DNA of 7,685 nucleotides from CAYYNP01 sp964472545. Its GTDB lineage: Bacteria > Planctomycetota > Planctomycetia > Pirellulales > Thermoguttaceae. Positions 7,401-7,685 of this stretch are shown here, piece by piece (the stretch's first letter is position 1; every line of letters begins with the position of its first letter). The notes beneath the pieces were generated by a model, which worked only from the letters and a program-made list of their open reading frames with translations, searched no databases and was not told where the DNA came from. The position numbers and the translations under genes were made by a program. The stretch is taken from positions 1 to 7,685 of the forward strand of contig CAYYNP010000398.1 of the NCBI GenBank assembly GCA_964472545.1, written 5' to 3'.

Positions 7401-7414
7401 GAAGTCCGCTGCAT
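4412..7414 (-). CDS. Exported hydrazine-synthase-alpha-like triheme cytochrome c protein
   Basis: A 1000-residue protein. Residues 1-27 are a signal peptide (MQRTSRR then a hydrophobic stretch to LSAAG). About 35-175 is a discoidin-like or coagulation-factor C-type beta-sandwich (NLAQTARVTASDEYN, ending ASEIAVFSA). About 215-560 is a TolB-like beta-propeller with repeated strands such as IYRVNVDGTGLTQLT, GGIAFISDRK and LWSINPDGTG, matching the domain named after the middle part of hydrazine synthase alpha. The C-terminal half carries three heme c attachment motifs: CVGCH (700-704), CIECH (751-755) and CASCH (909-913). DMPGFVMPP near the C-terminus could supply a methionine ligand. Such proteins are common in planctomycetes without anammox metabolism, so the family name should not be read as hydrazine synthesis. 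The likely role is periplasmic electron transfer or an oxidoreductase of unknown substrate. The ATG at 7414 has GGGAGAG seven bases upstream; an open frame extending to 7549 runs through the predicted promoter. Confidence 0.8.
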   Translation of the reverse strand: MQRTSRRNLAVAVCLATVLLFTLSAAGNEPAEPPTNLAQTARVTASDEYNGDYLATFAVDGKVPGLLSGEDRRAAWVVNGGRTSYRGEFTLAWEKPVDVAEIIYCGRTAMAAEECFKDYEVYLDDAETPVVRGAFELRHGPQRIRVPKTSAKKLTLKFLTAHTSRYNPGASEIAVFSAPVSEEYLANFTLPPSERTPEARKLAEDLRRGAMGFRGVLAIHRHPLRLSHVYTYHVEGYRPGGGLVVYTPAVDGGQLRQLVDSPDGEIIDCDLSYDGREVVFSWKRGGVEMARPNQVIDEISRDTPDDNYQIYRVNVDGTGLTQLTDAPHNNLNACWLPDGGIAFISDRKPAYAYCFVTTSPVLYRMDRDGTKQRRISANYLMDFTPSVLTDGRIIFTRWEYVDRPACPIQSLWSINPDGTGLAGYYGNRVLAPGTFMDAQPIPGTQKILCLATNHNGDCRGGICVIDRSHGANARESVRNVTPEVDIYRVGGVYGNGLSGPYEKPFPIDDGRYFVSNGNVLQLRDYDGNSVTVLAPRDGMGFYSAQPVRAVKPPPVVSTVRLDDSVKLAEDGSVSGSLATVVLQDVYQGLLPHVRRGEVKQICVVQEIEKSTYTPLIHEVPTGKGYASNTAFGYQFPLVSCGATYSPKKVWGYADVAEDGSACFQVPSEVPIYFMALDAEGRAVQRMRSFTHMMPGEVQGCVGCHADRNDRVPHPMGDLALMRRPQKLQPPSWGVGGFQYPAVVQPVLDRYCIECHNEREQPGGIDLSGDKTDFFSVSYDVLARMGTMGETRPQQHNARLDSGEEGSSPFTSWIWTINGTERNILQTDPKTWGSPASRLAEILRTGHPDEAGKPRIDVPEADRRRVYLWIDLNVPYYGTSASNHPGRMGSRRMLSPELAPVLAAVATRRCASCHESGVPRTFYTRMLKPENNAFLLAPLARDAGGTEACGRAVFPSKDDPDYRRILEVFGPVQDLLEQLPRADMPGFVMPPCSALQPLAGT

Positions 7415-7421
7415 CGTTTCA

Positions 7422-7428
7422 CTCTCCC
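7422..7428 (-). promoter_or_regulatory. Ribosome binding site of the cytochrome gene
   Basis: GGGAGAG on the minus strand is followed by seven bases and the ATG at 7414. Together with the signal peptide that begins at this ATG, it decides the start against the ATG at 7549, 45 codons upstream in the same frame. Confidence 0.65.
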
Positions 7429-7480
7429 GATCAGGACGTGGGCAAACGCGGTTGCCGCCAGCGAAGCGGGGCGTGGCTGC

Positions 7481-7548
7481 TGGGTGCCATTCTACCAACA
7501 TGCGGCATCTGCGTACAGTTCGCGTTGCCCCGTGTTTGCGGGCACCCA
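7481..7548. repeat. Long-spaced inverted repeat spanning the cytochrome promoter
   Basis: TGGGTGCC (7481-7488) and GGCACCCA (7541-7548) are exact reverse complements separated by 52 bases. One arm covers the predicted transcription start and the other lies upstream of the -35, so the pair brackets the promoter. It could be a two-site operator, part of a dispersed intergenic repeat, or chance. Confidence 0.4.
7487..7517 (-). promoter_or_regulatory. Promoter of the cytochrome gene
   Basis: On the minus strand TAGAAT (7494-7489) sits inside GGTAGAATGG, the same ten bases that surround the -10 of the GH39-like gene. After a 17-base spacer the -35 position reads TGTACG, only 3 of 6 to TTGACA. The transcript would start near 7482, leaving a leader of about 68 bases. 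The -10 match and the repetition of the block support the call; the weak -35 lowers it. Confidence 0.45.
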
Positions 7549-7654
7549 TGCCTCACGTGATTCCATCGGTTGGCCGTTCGGGGCTGGCCGTGTATCGGCG
7601 GGTTGGGAAGGCCGTTGTACCGGCTACCGACGCAGGAGAACTGCAAAGTGTGCG

Positions 7655-7680
7655 GGAGCCCGAAAAAGGGGACTGGCTCC
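7655..7680. repeat. Repeat-like hairpin at the right edge
   Basis: GGAGCC (7655-7660) and GGCTCC (7675-7680) pair across a 14-base loop that contains an A-run and GGGGAC. The wording GAAAAAGGGGACTGGCTCC recalls, from memory, a motif scattered between planctomycete genes. The element reaches the window edge and may be cut off. Confidence 0.35.
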
Positions 7681-7685
7681 GTCGA

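Noticed and set aside
5852..7402. A 516-codon open frame on the plus strand opposite the cytochrome gene
   Set aside because: It lacks a signal or domain pattern, is rich in V, D, R and A as expected for the antisense of GC-rich coding DNA, and lies fully within a well-supported gene on the other strand.
4412..7414. A genuine hydrazine synthase alpha subunit (anammox)
   Set aside because: No beta or gamma subunit genes are adjacent, the heme layout differs, and many non-anammox planctomycetes carry such propeller-cytochrome proteins.

Overview
The window reads like chromosomal DNA of a non-anammox planctomycete (Pirellulales-like). This is inferred from the GC-rich coding sequence, two large exported proteins of kinds common in that phylum (a hydrazine-synthase-alpha-like multiheme protein and a GH39-like glycosidase with an N-terminal Ig-like domain), CxxCH cytochrome segments worded in the planctomycete style, and short inverted repeats between genes. 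No rRNA, tRNA, CRISPR array, transposase or integrase is visible.

Layout: 1-142 is a promoter and leader. 143-2920 (+) encodes an exported 925-residue GH39-like clan-A glycoside hydrolase. 2921-2988 is a short convergent gap. 2989-4122 (-) encodes a 377-residue TIR-domain protein, a probable NAD-consuming immune-type effector with an unassigned C-terminal domain. 4123-4411 is a leader/intergenic stretch with a three-arm set of inverted repeats and a stem-loop. 4412-7414 (-) encodes a 1000-residue exported protein with a discoidin-like N-terminus, a beta-propeller of the hydrazine synthase alpha middle-domain type, and three c-type heme sites. 7415-7685 holds its leader, its promoter, a long-spaced inverted repeat over the promoter, and a repeat-like sequence at the right edge.

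How the genes relate: the two large exported proteins share the same -10 block (GGTAGAATGG) but lie far apart on opposite strands, and nothing shows that they form a pathway. The TIR gene lies between them with lower GC in the lines sampled, is convergent with the glycosidase gene, and is separated from the cytochrome gene by 289 bases with hairpins. It looks like a separately acquired, stand-alone defence-type gene. It is the best candidate here for something undescribed, although its TIR half is a familiar fold and no partner gene is visible.
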